From Chitinophaga sp. (lineage in GTDB: Bacteria > Bacteroidota > Bacteroidia > Chitinophagales > Chitinophagaceae), in the NCBI RefSeq assembly GCF_019236475.1, contig NZ_JAFAIX010000012.1:62001-126000 (forward strand): DNA of 64,000 bases, written 5' to 3'. Positions 40,196 to 49,812 of this stretch are shown in pieces. A program made the position numbers and the translations under genes. Numbering within the stretch: the stretch's first letter is position 1; every line of letters begins with the position of its first letter. Under the pieces are notes generated by a model that was not told the origin of the DNA, made no database searches, and saw only the letters and a list, made by a program, of their open reading frames with translations.

Positions 40196-41047
40196 ATGAA
40201 AAAAGCCGTTACCCTCTTCCTGTTGTTACTAGCAGGCGTGACTACATTTGCGCAGGCGCCTTTACATGTAATGACCTTTAACATCAGGATGAATACCCCA
40301 AACGACAGCCTGAATGCATGGCCACTCAGAAAAGATAAATTGGCCTCCACTGTGCAATTCTACAATATTAACATACTGGGTGTACAAGAAGCCCTGGACG
40401 ATCAAATGCAGGATCTTCGCCAGTTATTACCAGGATACAAATCTATTGGTGTGGGTCGTGATGATGGAAAAACAAAAGGAGAATATTCCGCTATTTTCTA
40501 TGATCCATCCCGACTCCAATTACTTGATCAGCAAACATTCTGGCTGTCTGAAACGCCGGCTGTGCCTGGTAGTAAAGGTTGGGATGCCGCCATTACGCGT
40601 ATTGTTACCTGGGGAAAATTCAAGGATAAACAAACCGGTAAAGTGTTCTATCATTTCAATACTCACTTCGATCATATGGGTAAAATCGCAAGAAGAGAAA
40701 GTGCAAAGTTATTACTGCAAAAAGTACATGATATCGCAGGAAAAATACCCGCTATCGTTACCGGAGATTTCAATGCCACTCCTGATGATGAACCAATTCG
40801 TGTAGTCACTGACGTTAATAACACCTTACATCTGACAGATAGCAAGGCTATTTGTAAAACGCCACACTTCGGTCCTGTAGGCACTTTCAACGGATGGGAA
40901 GCTGGAGAAACAGAACCTGCTCCGATTGATTACATTTTCTTGAAAGGGAATTTCGAAGTACTGAAACATGCCACCATTTCAGAGACATGGGGCGGTAGAT
41001 ATGCTTCAGATCACTTTTCTGTATTTTCTGTAATTAATATCAAATAA
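40196..41047 (+). CDS. Secreted endonuclease/exonuclease/phosphatase family protein
   Basis: Signal peptide; LHVMTFNIRMNTPNDSLNAW, GVQEAL, GDFNATPDDEPIR, SDHFSVFSV. Confidence 0.92.
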   Translation: MKKAVTLFLLLLAGVTTFAQAPLHVMTFNIRMNTPNDSLNAWPLRKDKLASTVQFYNINILGVQEALDDQMQDLRQLLPGYKSIGVGRDDGKTKGEYSAIFYDPSRLQLLDQQTFWLSETPAVPGSKGWDAAITRIVTWGKFKDKQTGKVFYHFNTHFDHMGKIARRESAKLLLQKVHDIAGKIPAIVTGDFNATPDDEPIRVVTDVNNTLHLTDSKAICKTPHFGPVGTFNGWEAGETEPAPIDYIFLKGNFEVLKHATISETWGGRYASDHFSVFSVINIK

Positions 41048-41053
41048 AATAAT

Positions 41054-41105
41054 GGAGGTTGTTTCAAAGGACATTCATCATTGTCGTACCAATGAAACAA
41101 CCTCC
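41054..41105. terminator. Long inverted repeat between convergent genes
   Basis: GGAGGTTGTTTCA ..26 nt.. TGAAACAACCTCC (13-bp perfect arms). Confidence 0.6.
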
Positions 41106-41120
41106 TTGCATTATGAATTA

Positions 41121-41876
41121 TTAGTCGTGCGTATGTTCAACTGACATACTGCTTTCAACAGCTCCGGCAAGCTTGTCGTGTAAGTTGGAATTCATATCTA
41201 TATTGATCACCAGTTTTCCGGAATCGAAGGAACCGGTGAAATCTCCGATCTGCAGTTTGCTCAACGCCAAGTCCATATTCACCTGGAGTTTCCCTTTCCA
41301 TATTACGCTGCTGTCACTTACAACAACGTCTTTACCTTGGGCTTTCAGTTCAATCACTCCTGACAACTGGATATCCATAGGGATCGTTTTTCCATCCCAA
41401 GTCAAGCGACCTTTTAAAATAACAGCAGGATCTTTTTTATCTCCTTTTACTTGAGCAAATACTTTTACTTGTTGATAAGTACCCACTGGCACTTTGATAG
41501 CGCCCAATGCACCTGGTACTTTCAGCAGATCGATATATCTGTCTGTAGTGAGTTTGAAGGATACTTGATCTTTTCCTCTTTTCGCTTCAAAGCGAATTTC
41601 TTTCAATCTGGCAGCAGCGGTATCCCAGGTAATGTCGAAGCGGCCTGAGCTGGCTTTAGCCATGGACGCATCTCCTGTAACAGCGGCCAGTCTGCCCGTT
41701 GCGTCGGCGGAAAGAGCGGTAGTACTACTAACATTTTCGAATTCGTAGTTAACACTCGCCGCATTTTTTTCATCCAGTTTTGGTTGATCGGATTGTGTCA
41801 TGTCTTTGCTGCAAGCGGCGAACATCGTCGTGAAAAGGCCTGCTACAGCTAGCAAATAAAGATGTCTGGTTCTCAT
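41121..41876 (-). CDS. Hypothetical lipoprotein
   Basis: SPII signal MRTRHLYLLAVAGLFTTMFAACSKD; no family recognised. Confidence 0.8.
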   Translation of the reverse strand: MRTRHLYLLAVAGLFTTMFAACSKDMTQSDQPKLDEKNAASVNYEFENVSSTTALSADATGRLAAVTGDASMAKASSGRFDITWDTAAARLKEIRFEAKRGKDQVSFKLTTDRYIDLLKVPGALGAIKVPVGTYQQVKVFAQVKGDKKDPAVILKGRLTWDGKTIPMDIQLSGVIELKAQGKDVVVSDSSVIWKGKLQVNMDLALSKLQIGDFTGSFDSGKLVINIDMNSNLHDKLAGAVESSMSVEHTHD

Positions 41877-41971
41877 TTGATATGGTTTTAATAAAATCTT
41901 AAGTGGTTAACAGCAGTAAAAATAAAGAAGAAATTCGGAAAAAAAATAGCAACATAATTAATTTAAAAAGA

Positions 41972-42004
41972 AATATCCGATAACGTTAGACGTTATCGGA
42001 TATT
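41972..42004 (-). terminator. Perfect hairpin downstream of the M28 peptidase gene
   Basis: AATATCCGATAACGT tag ACGTTATCGGATATT (15 bp). Confidence 0.65.
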
Positions 42005-42019
42005 CATATGAAACGCAGT

Positions 42020-43381
42020 CTACTCCTGAGTTTGCTTAATTCGTGTAGGCGTATCCGTGCCATTCACAATACTCACGGAACTGGTCGCGATCGCTTGAAT
42101 AATGGCGGTAATATTAGACATATCCAGTGTACTTACTTCATCTCCTACGGTATGATAGTACTTATCTTTATCAATCTGCGTAGTAGAAATAGTATGAGCA
42201 GGCACTCCCAAACGAGCCAGGGTAGCGTTATCTGAGCGATAGAATAAATTTTGCTCCGGATAAGGATCAGGATAAAATTTAAACGTAGAACCGTTCAAGT
42301 TATTCTGCAGAATTTTTCCAAAATCAGATTTTTCATACCCTGTAATGAATGCACTGTTTCTTCCGAATTTGGATTCCTTACCAATCATTTCGATATTAAA
42401 CATCGCTACAACCTTGTTGGGATCTAACTTGCGGGAGAAATACTGGGAACCATGTCCACCACTTTCTTCACCAGTGAATGCAACGAAGATGATAGATCGT
42501 GTTGGTTTCTTTCCATTGAAATAATTGGCTAATTCAATAACTGCGGTGGTTCCGGAAGCATCATCATCCGCACCATTTGCAATAGAGTCTTTTGCGTTAG
42601 CGCTAGGTATTACACCCAGGTGATCATAGTGCGCGCTGAATACTACATACTCATTAGGTTTTGTAGTACCGCGAATCATCCCTACAATATTTACAAAAGG
42701 AGTTTCCTTGATAATTCTTTGTGCTTTTATCTCCCAATTATCTGTTGCTGCTACTGGTTCATTCTCCAGTATTACCGCCATACTGTACGGTGTTTCCAGC
42801 GGTTCCACATTATCAATATCAGCAGGGTCATTATAGAACTTTTCTGACACGCCCATTTTTACATACGACTGATATTTGCTGAGTGATGAATCCAGCCACA
42901 ATACAGTGTTCTGTTTCAGTTTACCAACACTCCGCATCATGCCGAATAATTGGGATGGGGTCTTAACATGCATCTCCCGAATAGTAGCAGTATCTTTTTT
43001 CCAGTCGATATTTCTGCCTTTACCAACGATAATCACTTCCAAATTTTTTGGGGTGCCGTTGATGGTAATAGAAGAGCTGTTTTCGATAAGCTGATATTTT
43101 TTAAATTCTTGTCGGTAAGTCGTGTTACCTTCCAGTGGCAGGAGTTTCGCTTTCCCAAACTCATCTTCAATAAATTTAGCGGCTTTTAATGCGCCTGGGG
43201 TTCCGGGTTGACGGCCCATCATGTCGTCATCGGCGAGGGTAGAAACGATGCGTTTCACTTCTTTTTCTTTGATAACCTGTGCATAGGCGCTATAACCGGA
43301 TAAAGCACAAGTAAGCAGGAGTAAGATTGATTTTTTCATGCGTAGAGCGTGTTTTCTTTGTTGGCTGAGGTTTTGCAGCAA
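42020..43381 (-). CDS. M28 family metallopeptidase, secreted
   Basis: VVFSAHYDHLGVIP, NGADDDASGTTAVIELANYF, FVAFTGEESGGHGSQYF. Confidence 0.92.
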   Translation of the reverse strand: MLQNLSQQRKHALRMKKSILLLLTCALSGYSAYAQVIKEKEVKRIVSTLADDDMMGRQPGTPGALKAAKFIEDEFGKAKLLPLEGNTTYRQEFKKYQLIENSSSITINGTPKNLEVIIVGKGRNIDWKKDTATIREMHVKTPSQLFGMMRSVGKLKQNTVLWLDSSLSKYQSYVKMGVSEKFYNDPADIDNVEPLETPYSMAVILENEPVAATDNWEIKAQRIIKETPFVNIVGMIRGTTKPNEYVVFSAHYDHLGVIPSANAKDSIANGADDDASGTTAVIELANYFNGKKPTRSIIFVAFTGEESGGHGSQYFSRKLDPNKVVAMFNIEMIGKESKFGRNSAFITGYEKSDFGKILQNNLNGSTFKFYPDPYPEQNLFYRSDNATLARLGVPAHTISTTQIDKDKYYHTVGDEVSTLDMSNITAIIQAIATSSVSIVNGTDTPTRIKQTQE

Positions 43382-43462
43382 GTGAAATTACCACTTTCCA
43401 ATTGATTCCAGTAACCCATAATTTTCCAAGCGCTTTTCAGTACTTTTGGGTTCATCGAAGAT

Positions 43463-44491
43463 ATGTCCAATCAACATTTAAGACCAGACGAGAACAGGCT
43501 CAGTGCCGCTGAGAAAGAGTTCGAAAATAGTATTCGTCCGCGGGAGATCATTGATTTCTCGGGGCAGGATCAGATTATCGAAAACCTGAAGGTCTTCATC
43601 AAGGCAGCAAAAATGCGTGGTGAAGCCCTGGACCATGTACTATTTCACGGCCCTCCCGGCCTGGGAAAAACGACCCTTTCCCGCATCGTTGCGAATGAAA
43701 TGGGTGTAAACATCAAGGAAACTTCCGGACCAGTGATTGAAAAACCTGGGGACTTGGCGGGATTGCTCACCAACTTGGAAGAGCGGGATGTGCTTTTTAT
43801 TGATGAGATACACCGACTCAGCACCGTAGTGGAAGAGTATTTATATTCCGCTATGGAGGATTACCGTATCGATATTATGATTGATTCGGGGCCTAGTGCC
43901 AGGTCTATTCAATTGAACCTGATGCCGTTTACGCTGATAGGCGCCACTACTCGTTCTGGGCTGTTAACCGCTCCTTTATTATCTCGTTTTGGTATTAAAT
44001 CCAGGCTAGAATACTATACAGCAGGCACTTTACAGAAAATCATCTGGAGAGCAGCCGGATTATTGAATACGAAAATTACTTCTGACGCTGCCGGGGAGAT
44101 AGCCAGGCGTTCCAGGGGAACGCCTCGTATTGCAAATGGATTGCTGCGCAGGGTAAGGGATTTTGCCCAAGTAATGGGAAATGGTACTATTGATCTAGAA
44201 ATTGCGCAATTCAGTCTGAAAGCCCTGAATGTAGATGAATACGGCCTGGATGAAATGGATAATCGCATTCTGCAAGTGATCATAGAGAACTTCAAAGGTG
44301 GTCCGGTAGGTATTACCACTATTGCTACGGCTGTAGGGGAAGAAGCGGGTACGCTGGAAGAAGTATATGAGCCATTCCTTATACAAGAGGGCTTTATCAA
44401 ACGTACTCCCCGAGGAAGGGAAGTAACCGAGAAAGCATATACGCATTTAGGGAAGACACCATTCCGTACTGGTGGCAATTTACTTTTCTGA
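43463..44491 (+). CDS. ruvB: Holliday junction branch migration DNA helicase RuvB
   Basis: [67 protein letters not shown]. Confidence 0.97.
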   Translation: MSNQHLRPDENRLSAAEKEFENSIRPREIIDFSGQDQIIENLKVFIKAAKMRGEALDHVLFHGPPGLGKTTLSRIVANEMGVNIKETSGPVIEKPGDLAGLLTNLEERDVLFIDEIHRLSTVVEEYLYSAMEDYRIDIMIDSGPSARSIQLNLMPFTLIGATTRSGLLTAPLLSRFGIKSRLEYYTAGTLQKIIWRAAGLLNTKITSDAAGEIARRSRGTPRIANGLLRRVRDFAQVMGNGTIDLEIAQFSLKALNVDEYGLDEMDNRILQVIIENFKGGPVGITTIATAVGEEAGTLEEVYEPFLIQEGFIKRTPRGREVTEKAYTHLGKTPFRTGGNLLF

Positions 44492-44500
44492 GTATAACAA

Positions 44501-44579
44501 CAAGAGACTATATAAAACAAAAGAAGTGACGTCTGCGACGTCACTTCTTTTGTTTTATCTTTTTCGACAGGCAGGAGAG
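44501..44579 (+). repeat. Composite intergenic repeat, copy lacking the GC-rich second hairpin
   Basis: AGAGACTATAT leader, AAAACAAAAGAAGTGACGTC tgc GACGTCACTTCTTTTGTTTT (20-bp perfect stem), TATCTTTTTCG then ACAGGCAGGAGAG. Confidence 0.78.
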
Positions 44580-44581
44580 TC

Positions 44582-45289
44582 CTACTCTTTCACTACCAGG
44601 CGGAAGCCATTTCCGTGAATATTGACAATTTCAATATTAGAATCGTCTTTCAGGTATTTGCGCAATTTGGCGATATATACGTCCATACTGCGACCATTGA
44701 AGTAAGTATCGCTGCCCCAGATCTTCTTCAGCGCTAGCTCTCTTGGGAGCAGGTCATTCTTATGTTCACAGAGCATATGCAGCAATTCATTTTCCTTCGG
44801 TGATAAAGTATGAGAATCGCCATTGCGCGTCAAAGTACGCAGCCTGGAATTGAATTCATAAGAGCCAATTTTAAACTCATGTTGTTCTTCTTCCTTGCTA
44901 TGTAGTTCCTGGTTGCGTTTGAGGATAGCTTTGATCTTCAGCAGCAACAGTTCACTATCGAATGGTTTGGAGATATAATCGTCGGCGCCCAGTTTATAAC
45001 CTTGGATGATATCTTCCTTCATGGTTTTAGCGGAGAGGAAGAACAGGGGGATATCCGGATCTACATCACGGATTTCTTCGGCCAGTTTGAAACCATCCAT
45101 ATTGGGCATCATGATGTCCAGCAGGCAGATGTCAAATTTTTCACGACGGAAGGCCGCCAGCGCCAGGATGCCGTCCCTGCAGAGCTCCACATCATAATCG
45201 TTCAGCTCCAGGTAGTTTTTCAATACCATACCCAGGTTGGTATCATCCTCTGCCAGTAATATTTTCGGTTTACGTTCTTCCATAATCAT
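44582..45289 (-). CDS. OmpR-family response regulator, RprY-like
   Basis: PKILLAEDDTNLGMVLKNYL, CLLDIMMPNMDGFKLAEEI, GADDYISKPFDSELLL; C-terminal winged helix FNGRSMDVYIAKLRKYLKDD. Confidence 0.93.
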   Translation of the reverse strand: MIMEERKPKILLAEDDTNLGMVLKNYLELNDYDVELCRDGILALAAFRREKFDICLLDIMMPNMDGFKLAEEIRDVDPDIPLFFLSAKTMKEDIIQGYKLGADDYISKPFDSELLLLKIKAILKRNQELHSKEEEQHEFKIGSYEFNSRLRTLTRNGDSHTLSPKENELLHMLCEHKNDLLPRELALKKIWGSDTYFNGRSMDVYIAKLRKYLKDDSNIEIVNIHGNGFRLVVKE

Positions 45290-45426
45290 AAAGGGTTGAT
45301 TATAACAAATATAAAGTTTTTCTGCGGAGCGAAAGGTCGTAAAAATCCTGACGCGGAGTCCGAAAAAAATTGTTAAAACTGCGCTCAGCGCGCTGTTATA
45401 ACGCAGATATATACACGAAAGTTCTG

Positions 45427-46218
45427 TTAGCGCTCTTTGATAAGGGAAGTAAGCGGATGGCGCAGATTGCCGTAGTTTATCATGTCTACCACTACGCTAC
45501 CAACAGAAATAGGGCTTTCTATACGCAAAGGGATCTTATTGCCATCGTCGCTCACCCAAACAGTCATTTTCTCACCACCTTCAAATACATTCCCCTTGAT
45601 CAGCAAGGGTTTGAACTTAATGGCCCGGAAAGTACCGAATTTGGTCTTGATGTTTTCTTTCCCCAGATATCTCACGTAGATATTGTACACTTGGTCATCT
45701 AGGAACATCGCAAAGGGGATTTTATCGCCTTCATTGTATTTGGAGAAATCGATATTCCTAGCGTAATAGATGGAACTGATAACATCCTGTACACATGGAG
45801 GAACCGTAAAAGTACCGTTAGTACTGATGGCTTGGTGAGCGGCCTGGTTGAAAACAACGTTATTGTAGATTTTATACCCGCCTTCATTCACATTGCGAAG
45901 GAACTTCAGCGGCTGTAATGTAGCCGTGTCTATAAAAGTTTCATAACGATCCCGCACTTTAAAGAACCAGTCATAAGCCTTATAGGTTTTACCTTCCCCT
46001 ACGATATGGAAAACATCGCGGTTGGCAAATCTCTCCAGGCTACAGTTAAAGGTAGCTTCGCCGGCACCAATGAACATTTTTCCGAGGGCATAGAATACTT
46101 TCAGGGTGATCGTTTCACCGGCTTTAAAACTGCTATTGCGGATAGAGCAGAAGTCGGTCTGCGCTTGAGTGGGGCGTATACAGGTTAAGCTAATGATGAT
46201 GAGTAACAAATACCGCAT
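45427..46218 (-). CDS. DUF3108 domain-containing secreted protein
   Basis: Signal peptide; FKAGETITLKVFYALGKMFIGAGEATF; VWVSDDGNKIPLRIESPISVGSVVVDM. Confidence 0.85.
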   Translation of the reverse strand: MRYLLLIIISLTCIRPTQAQTDFCSIRNSSFKAGETITLKVFYALGKMFIGAGEATFNCSLERFANRDVFHIVGEGKTYKAYDWFFKVRDRYETFIDTATLQPLKFLRNVNEGGYKIYNNVVFNQAAHQAISTNGTFTVPPCVQDVISSIYYARNIDFSKYNEGDKIPFAMFLDDQVYNIYVRYLGKENIKTKFGTFRAIKFKPLLIKGNVFEGGEKMTVWVSDDGNKIPLRIESPISVGSVVVDMINYGNLRHPLTSLIKER

Positions 46219-46227
46219 TGCAAGAGT

Positions 46228-47280
46228 CTATTTTTCCTTAATTATTTTAACTCCCAGCAGGAGCACTGTTCCAGCGATAGCAGGGAGAAAGAGGTTGATT
46301 AACCAAATTCCGCCTGTGGCTGCAAGGATAGCTACTTCGTTGGAACTGAGCAAACCGAGGAAGAAGATACTTACTTTTCCGCGAACTCCAAGTTCAGCAA
46401 TGGCAATAGTCGGAACAACAGCCATTACAAGGTAAATCACACTGTTGAGCAGGAAGGCCTGCCACCACAAAAACTCCACACCTAATGCGTCCAGCAAAAT
46501 CAAATACTGTGCCGAGAAGACCAGGTAACGGAAGGCTGAAAGCAGCAACAGATAACGCAATTGGCTAGGGGAATATCCCACAATAATCTGAACAAAAATG
46601 CTGAGTTTGCGCAACCATCTCACTTTCTTAAATACAGCCAGAATTAACCTTAGCCGAAAATATAACAATATCGTCAGGGCACAAATAATTACCAACACCC
46701 CCAGCACAAAATCCCCCCAAAAATCGGGGTTCAGATACCTGGAACCATCTCTGGGAGCGAGGTTATGAATATAGTAAAACAAGCCAATTAACCCAAAGAT
46801 AACAGTTACTATCAACTGGCTGAAACTCCCCACAATGGTGGCGGCTATGGCTTTTAACTTGTTATGGTTCTGGAGATAAAGTACCCTTCCACCGTATTCG
46901 CCTATACGATTAGGCGTATTGATAGAGATGGAAACGCCTGAAAGAATGGCGCTGAAAGCCTTGATAAAAGAGATTTTTTCCAAGGGGCGCACCAACATCT
47001 GCCACTTACGGGCCTCAAATCCCCAGTTAAAAAACATCAATACTACTACTAGAAAAATACCCGTCCAGCCTTTCTGGTGCAGGGATTCGCGCATCTGCCG
47101 GAATGATTCGTCCAAGTTATCCCGGTGGGTTACCTGTGCATAAATAGAATAGCCTAACCAGATGAAAAGGGTTATACCTAATGCGTAATTGAGAATTATT
47201 TTGGTATTTTTGTTCAGATTAATAAGTTTTGGCAAAAATAACCTGTGGTTGGCAAACAAATCGAAAATAATTCTGGGCAT
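46228..47280 (-). CDS. Lysylphosphatidylglycerol synthase TM-region / UPF0104 family membrane protein
   Basis: ARKWQMLVRPLEKISFIKAFSAILSGVSISINTPNRIGEYGGRVLYL; polytopic. Confidence 0.85.
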   Translation of the reverse strand: MPRIIFDLFANHRLFLPKLINLNKNTKIILNYALGITLFIWLGYSIYAQVTHRDNLDESFRQMRESLHQKGWTGIFLVVVLMFFNWGFEARKWQMLVRPLEKISFIKAFSAILSGVSISINTPNRIGEYGGRVLYLQNHNKLKAIAATIVGSFSQLIVTVIFGLIGLFYYIHNLAPRDGSRYLNPDFWGDFVLGVLVIICALTILLYFRLRLILAVFKKVRWLRKLSIFVQIIVGYSPSQLRYLLLLSAFRYLVFSAQYLILLDALGVEFLWWQAFLLNSVIYLVMAVVPTIAIAELGVRGKVSIFFLGLLSSNEVAILAATGGIWLINLFLPAIAGTVLLLGVKIIKEK

Positions 47281-47809
47281 TGACCCTGGAACCCTTGTAA
47301 TGGGCTATGGCCTTATCTTGGCTGAAGGGAAAAAAGTCAGTCTTATTGAGATGGATGTGCTAAAATTGTCAAAGCATAAAGATCACTATGAGCGCTTACA
47401 ATTGATACATGCTAGTGTTGGAGACCTCATTAAAGCCCATAAACCAGATTGTTTTGCAATTGAAGCTCCGTTTTTCGGGAAGAACGTTCAGAGTATGTTG
47501 AAGCTGGGTCGAGCCCAGGGAGTAGCCATCGCTACAGCCATGCACGCAGGACTTCCCGTTACAGAGTATTCCCCCAAAAAAGTTAAACAATCCGTTACGG
47601 GTAATGGTAATGCTGATAAAGAACAGGTTTGGCTAATGTTACAACGTATCCTGAAAATCACCAGCCGTCCTGATTACTTTGATGCAACAGATGCCCTAGC
47701 AGTCGCAGTATGTCATTTCTATCAGGAAAGCAATCCACTGGCAGGCCTCACGAAGTCAAAAGGTTGGGAACAATTTCTACAGCAACACCCCGAAAGAATC
47801 GTTCGTTAG
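47249..47809 (+). CDS. ruvC: Crossover junction endodeoxyribonuclease RuvC
   Basis: KIILGIDPGTLVMGYGLI, FAIEAPFFGKNVQSMLKLGRAQGVAIA, YFDATDALAVAVCH. Start uncertain: TTG at 47249 or ATG at 47189. Confidence 0.92.
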   Translation: MANKSKIILGIDPGTLVMGYGLILAEGKKVSLIEMDVLKLSKHKDHYERLQLIHASVGDLIKAHKPDCFAIEAPFFGKNVQSMLKLGRAQGVAIATAMHAGLPVTEYSPKKVKQSVTGNGNADKEQVWLMLQRILKITSRPDYFDATDALAVAVCHFYQESNPLAGLTKSKGWEQFLQQHPERIVR

Positions 47810-47914
47810 AAAAGCATATTTCATAAATTCCAAAATTGTAGTTACTTTGTTGCAAATCGGTCATTGCTAAAAACATCGCCACTTAGCCATGATCCCAGCC
47901 TTATCAGGTTGTCT

Positions 47915-47983
47915 ATGAAAAAGTACTATCCGCTGTTACGCTTCGGCTGTGCAGCTGCAATTGTTATAATAATCAGCATCTAG
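47915..47983 (+). CDS. Possible micro-ORF (22 aa hydrophobic peptide) just upstream of a response regulator
   Basis: ATG..TAG reading MKKYYPLLRFGCAAAIVIIISI; stop is 5 nt before the next ATG (47989). Confidence 0.3.
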   Translation: MKKYYPLLRFGCAAAIVIIISI

Positions 47984-47988
47984 GAGAT

Positions 47989-48687
47989 ATGAAAGCGAGA
48001 ATCTTATTAGTGGAAGACGATCAGTACATCGGCGCAGCAACTAAGAAAAGATTGGAGGAGGCAGGGTATGATGTTGTGCACAGTATTGACGGCCAGGCCG
48101 CCTGGGAACAGTTCCAGTCCCGCACATTCGATATCTGCCTGCTGGATGTTGTAATGCCCAAGAAAGACGGGCTTGCACTTGCTGAACAGATTAGGAGAGT
48201 AAACGACCATGTCCCTATTTTGTTTCTGACCTCCAAAAACGAGAAAGAAGACAGAATTAAGGGCCTTCGCACTGGTGCAGATGACTACATCAGCAAACCA
48301 TTCAGCATGCAGGAATTGATCCTGCGCATTGAAGTATTCCTGAAAAGAACCAGGAATCAAACTGTCGAAAAATCAAATACTTTCCACATTGGCAAACTGA
48401 CATTCGATTACGAAGACCTCAGATTGTACACCGCGGAAGGTGACATTTCTATTTCTCTAACACAAAAAGAAGCGGAATTACTCCTCTATCTCTGCAATAA
48501 TCCCAATAAGACCTTAAAGAGAGAGGATATTCTGGCCAATGTGTGGGGAAAGGACGACTATTTCCTGGGTCGTAGCATGGACGTGTTCATCACAAAACTC
48601 AGGAAACACTTTAAGTCCGACCCTCACATCAGACTCGAAACCCTGCACGGTGTAGGCTTCCGCTTCAATGTACCCACGTCTAAATAA
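47989..48687 (+). CDS. OmpR-family DNA-binding response regulator
   Basis: ARILLVEDDQYIGAATKKRLEEAGY, CLLDVVMPKKDGLALAEQI, GADDYISKPFSMQELI; FLGRSMDVFITKLRKHF. Confidence 0.94.
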   Translation: MKARILLVEDDQYIGAATKKRLEEAGYDVVHSIDGQAAWEQFQSRTFDICLLDVVMPKKDGLALAEQIRRVNDHVPILFLTSKNEKEDRIKGLRTGADDYISKPFSMQELILRIEVFLKRTRNQTVEKSNTFHIGKLTFDYEDLRLYTAEGDISISLTQKEAELLLYLCNNPNKTLKREDILANVWGKDDYFLGRSMDVFITKLRKHFKSDPHIRLETLHGVGFRFNVPTSK

Positions 48688-48689
48688 AA

Positions 48690-49079
48690 TTACAGTCGAG
48701 CCGTAATCGCCTGCTGTATCTCTTCAAATTCCGCAGGTGATAGCTTCAGTTTACTCCTGGAAAAATTCATATCATCTGCAGAATTGATAGGTATCAGATG
48801 CATATGCGCATGCGGTACTTCCAAACCTACCACACTCACCCCTATACGATTACAAGGAATCACTGATTCAATGGCATGTGCAATCGGCTTGGCAAATAAC
48901 AGCCACTCCTGCAACAAGTCGTCCGATACATCGAAAAACTTGTCCGTCTCCACTTTAGGGATCACCAACGTATGCCCCTTTACCAACGGAAATATATCCA
49001 GAAAGGCGTAAAAATGATCATTCTCTGCAATCTTATAGCTGGGTATCTCCCCACGGATTATTTTGGAAAAGATGGTCAT
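48690..49079 (-). CDS. HIT family protein
   Basis: TIFSKIIRGEIPSYKIAEND, LVIPKVE, VPHAHMHLIPI (HIT motif). Confidence 0.94.
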   Translation of the reverse strand: MTIFSKIIRGEIPSYKIAENDHFYAFLDIFPLVKGHTLVIPKVETDKFFDVSDDLLQEWLLFAKPIAHAIESVIPCNRIGVSVVGLEVPHAHMHLIPINSADDMNFSRSKLKLSPAEFEEIQQAITARL

Positions 49080-49106
49080 ATGGTTTCGTTATTAGCCAAT
49101 AAAAAA

Positions 49107-49128
49107 GGGTCTTGCTATCGCAAGACCC
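49107..49128. terminator. Hairpin between HIT gene and greA
   Basis: GGGTCTTG ctatcg CAAGACCC. Confidence 0.6.
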
Positions 49129-49155
49129 CGTAAATATCGTTAAAAACCGCCATGC

Positions 49156-49629
49156 TTATGCGGAGATATCTTCAATTTTGAATTTTATTTGACCATTAGG
49201 CGCCTGTACCTCTGCAATGTCTCCAACCTGTTTGCCCAGCAGACCTTTCCCAATTGGGGAAGTAACGGAAATTTTTCCGGCCTTCAGGTCTGCTTCAGTC
49301 TCTGAAACCAGTTGATATGTAACGGTTTTTTTGTTAGCTACATTTGTGATTGTCACTTTACACAAAATTGAGACTTTGGAAGTGTCAATAGAATCGGCCT
49401 CCACAATGCGTGCTGTCGCAATCGCATTCTCCAACACAGCAATCTTAGCTTCGTGTAACCCCTGTGCTTCCTTGGCGGCATCATATTCGGCATTCTCCTT
49501 CAAGTCACCCTTTTCCCTTGCTTCCGCAATGGCCTTTGCGATCTCTGAACGTCCTTTGGTTTTAAGTACGTTCAGCTCGTTTCTCATCTGATCAAGAGTT
49601 TCTTTAGTAACGTAATTTACGCCAGACAT
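49156..49629 (-). CDS. greA: Transcription elongation factor GreA
   Basis: YVTKETLDQMRNELNVLKTKGRSEIAKAIAEAREKGDLKENAEYDAAKEAQG; SPIGKGLLGKQVGD. Confidence 0.96.
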   Translation of the reverse strand: MSGVNYVTKETLDQMRNELNVLKTKGRSEIAKAIAEAREKGDLKENAEYDAAKEAQGLHEAKIAVLENAIATARIVEADSIDTSKVSILCKVTITNVANKKTVTYQLVSETEADLKAGKISVTSPIGKGLLGKQVGDIAEVQAPNGQIKFKIEDISA

Positions 49630-49812
49630 AACCTGCTGTATTTTATTGGTTATAAGAAAAAAAAATCAACGCCTCCACTTGCATGGAAGCGTTGTTTTTC
49701 TGGTTTACAGCAAATATACTGAAAATTCTTTAAGAAAAATAATTTACCTTTTCGATACAAATATATTGAAAATCAACTATTTATATCAAATTACCACAAC
49801 CGTTGCAGTTGC

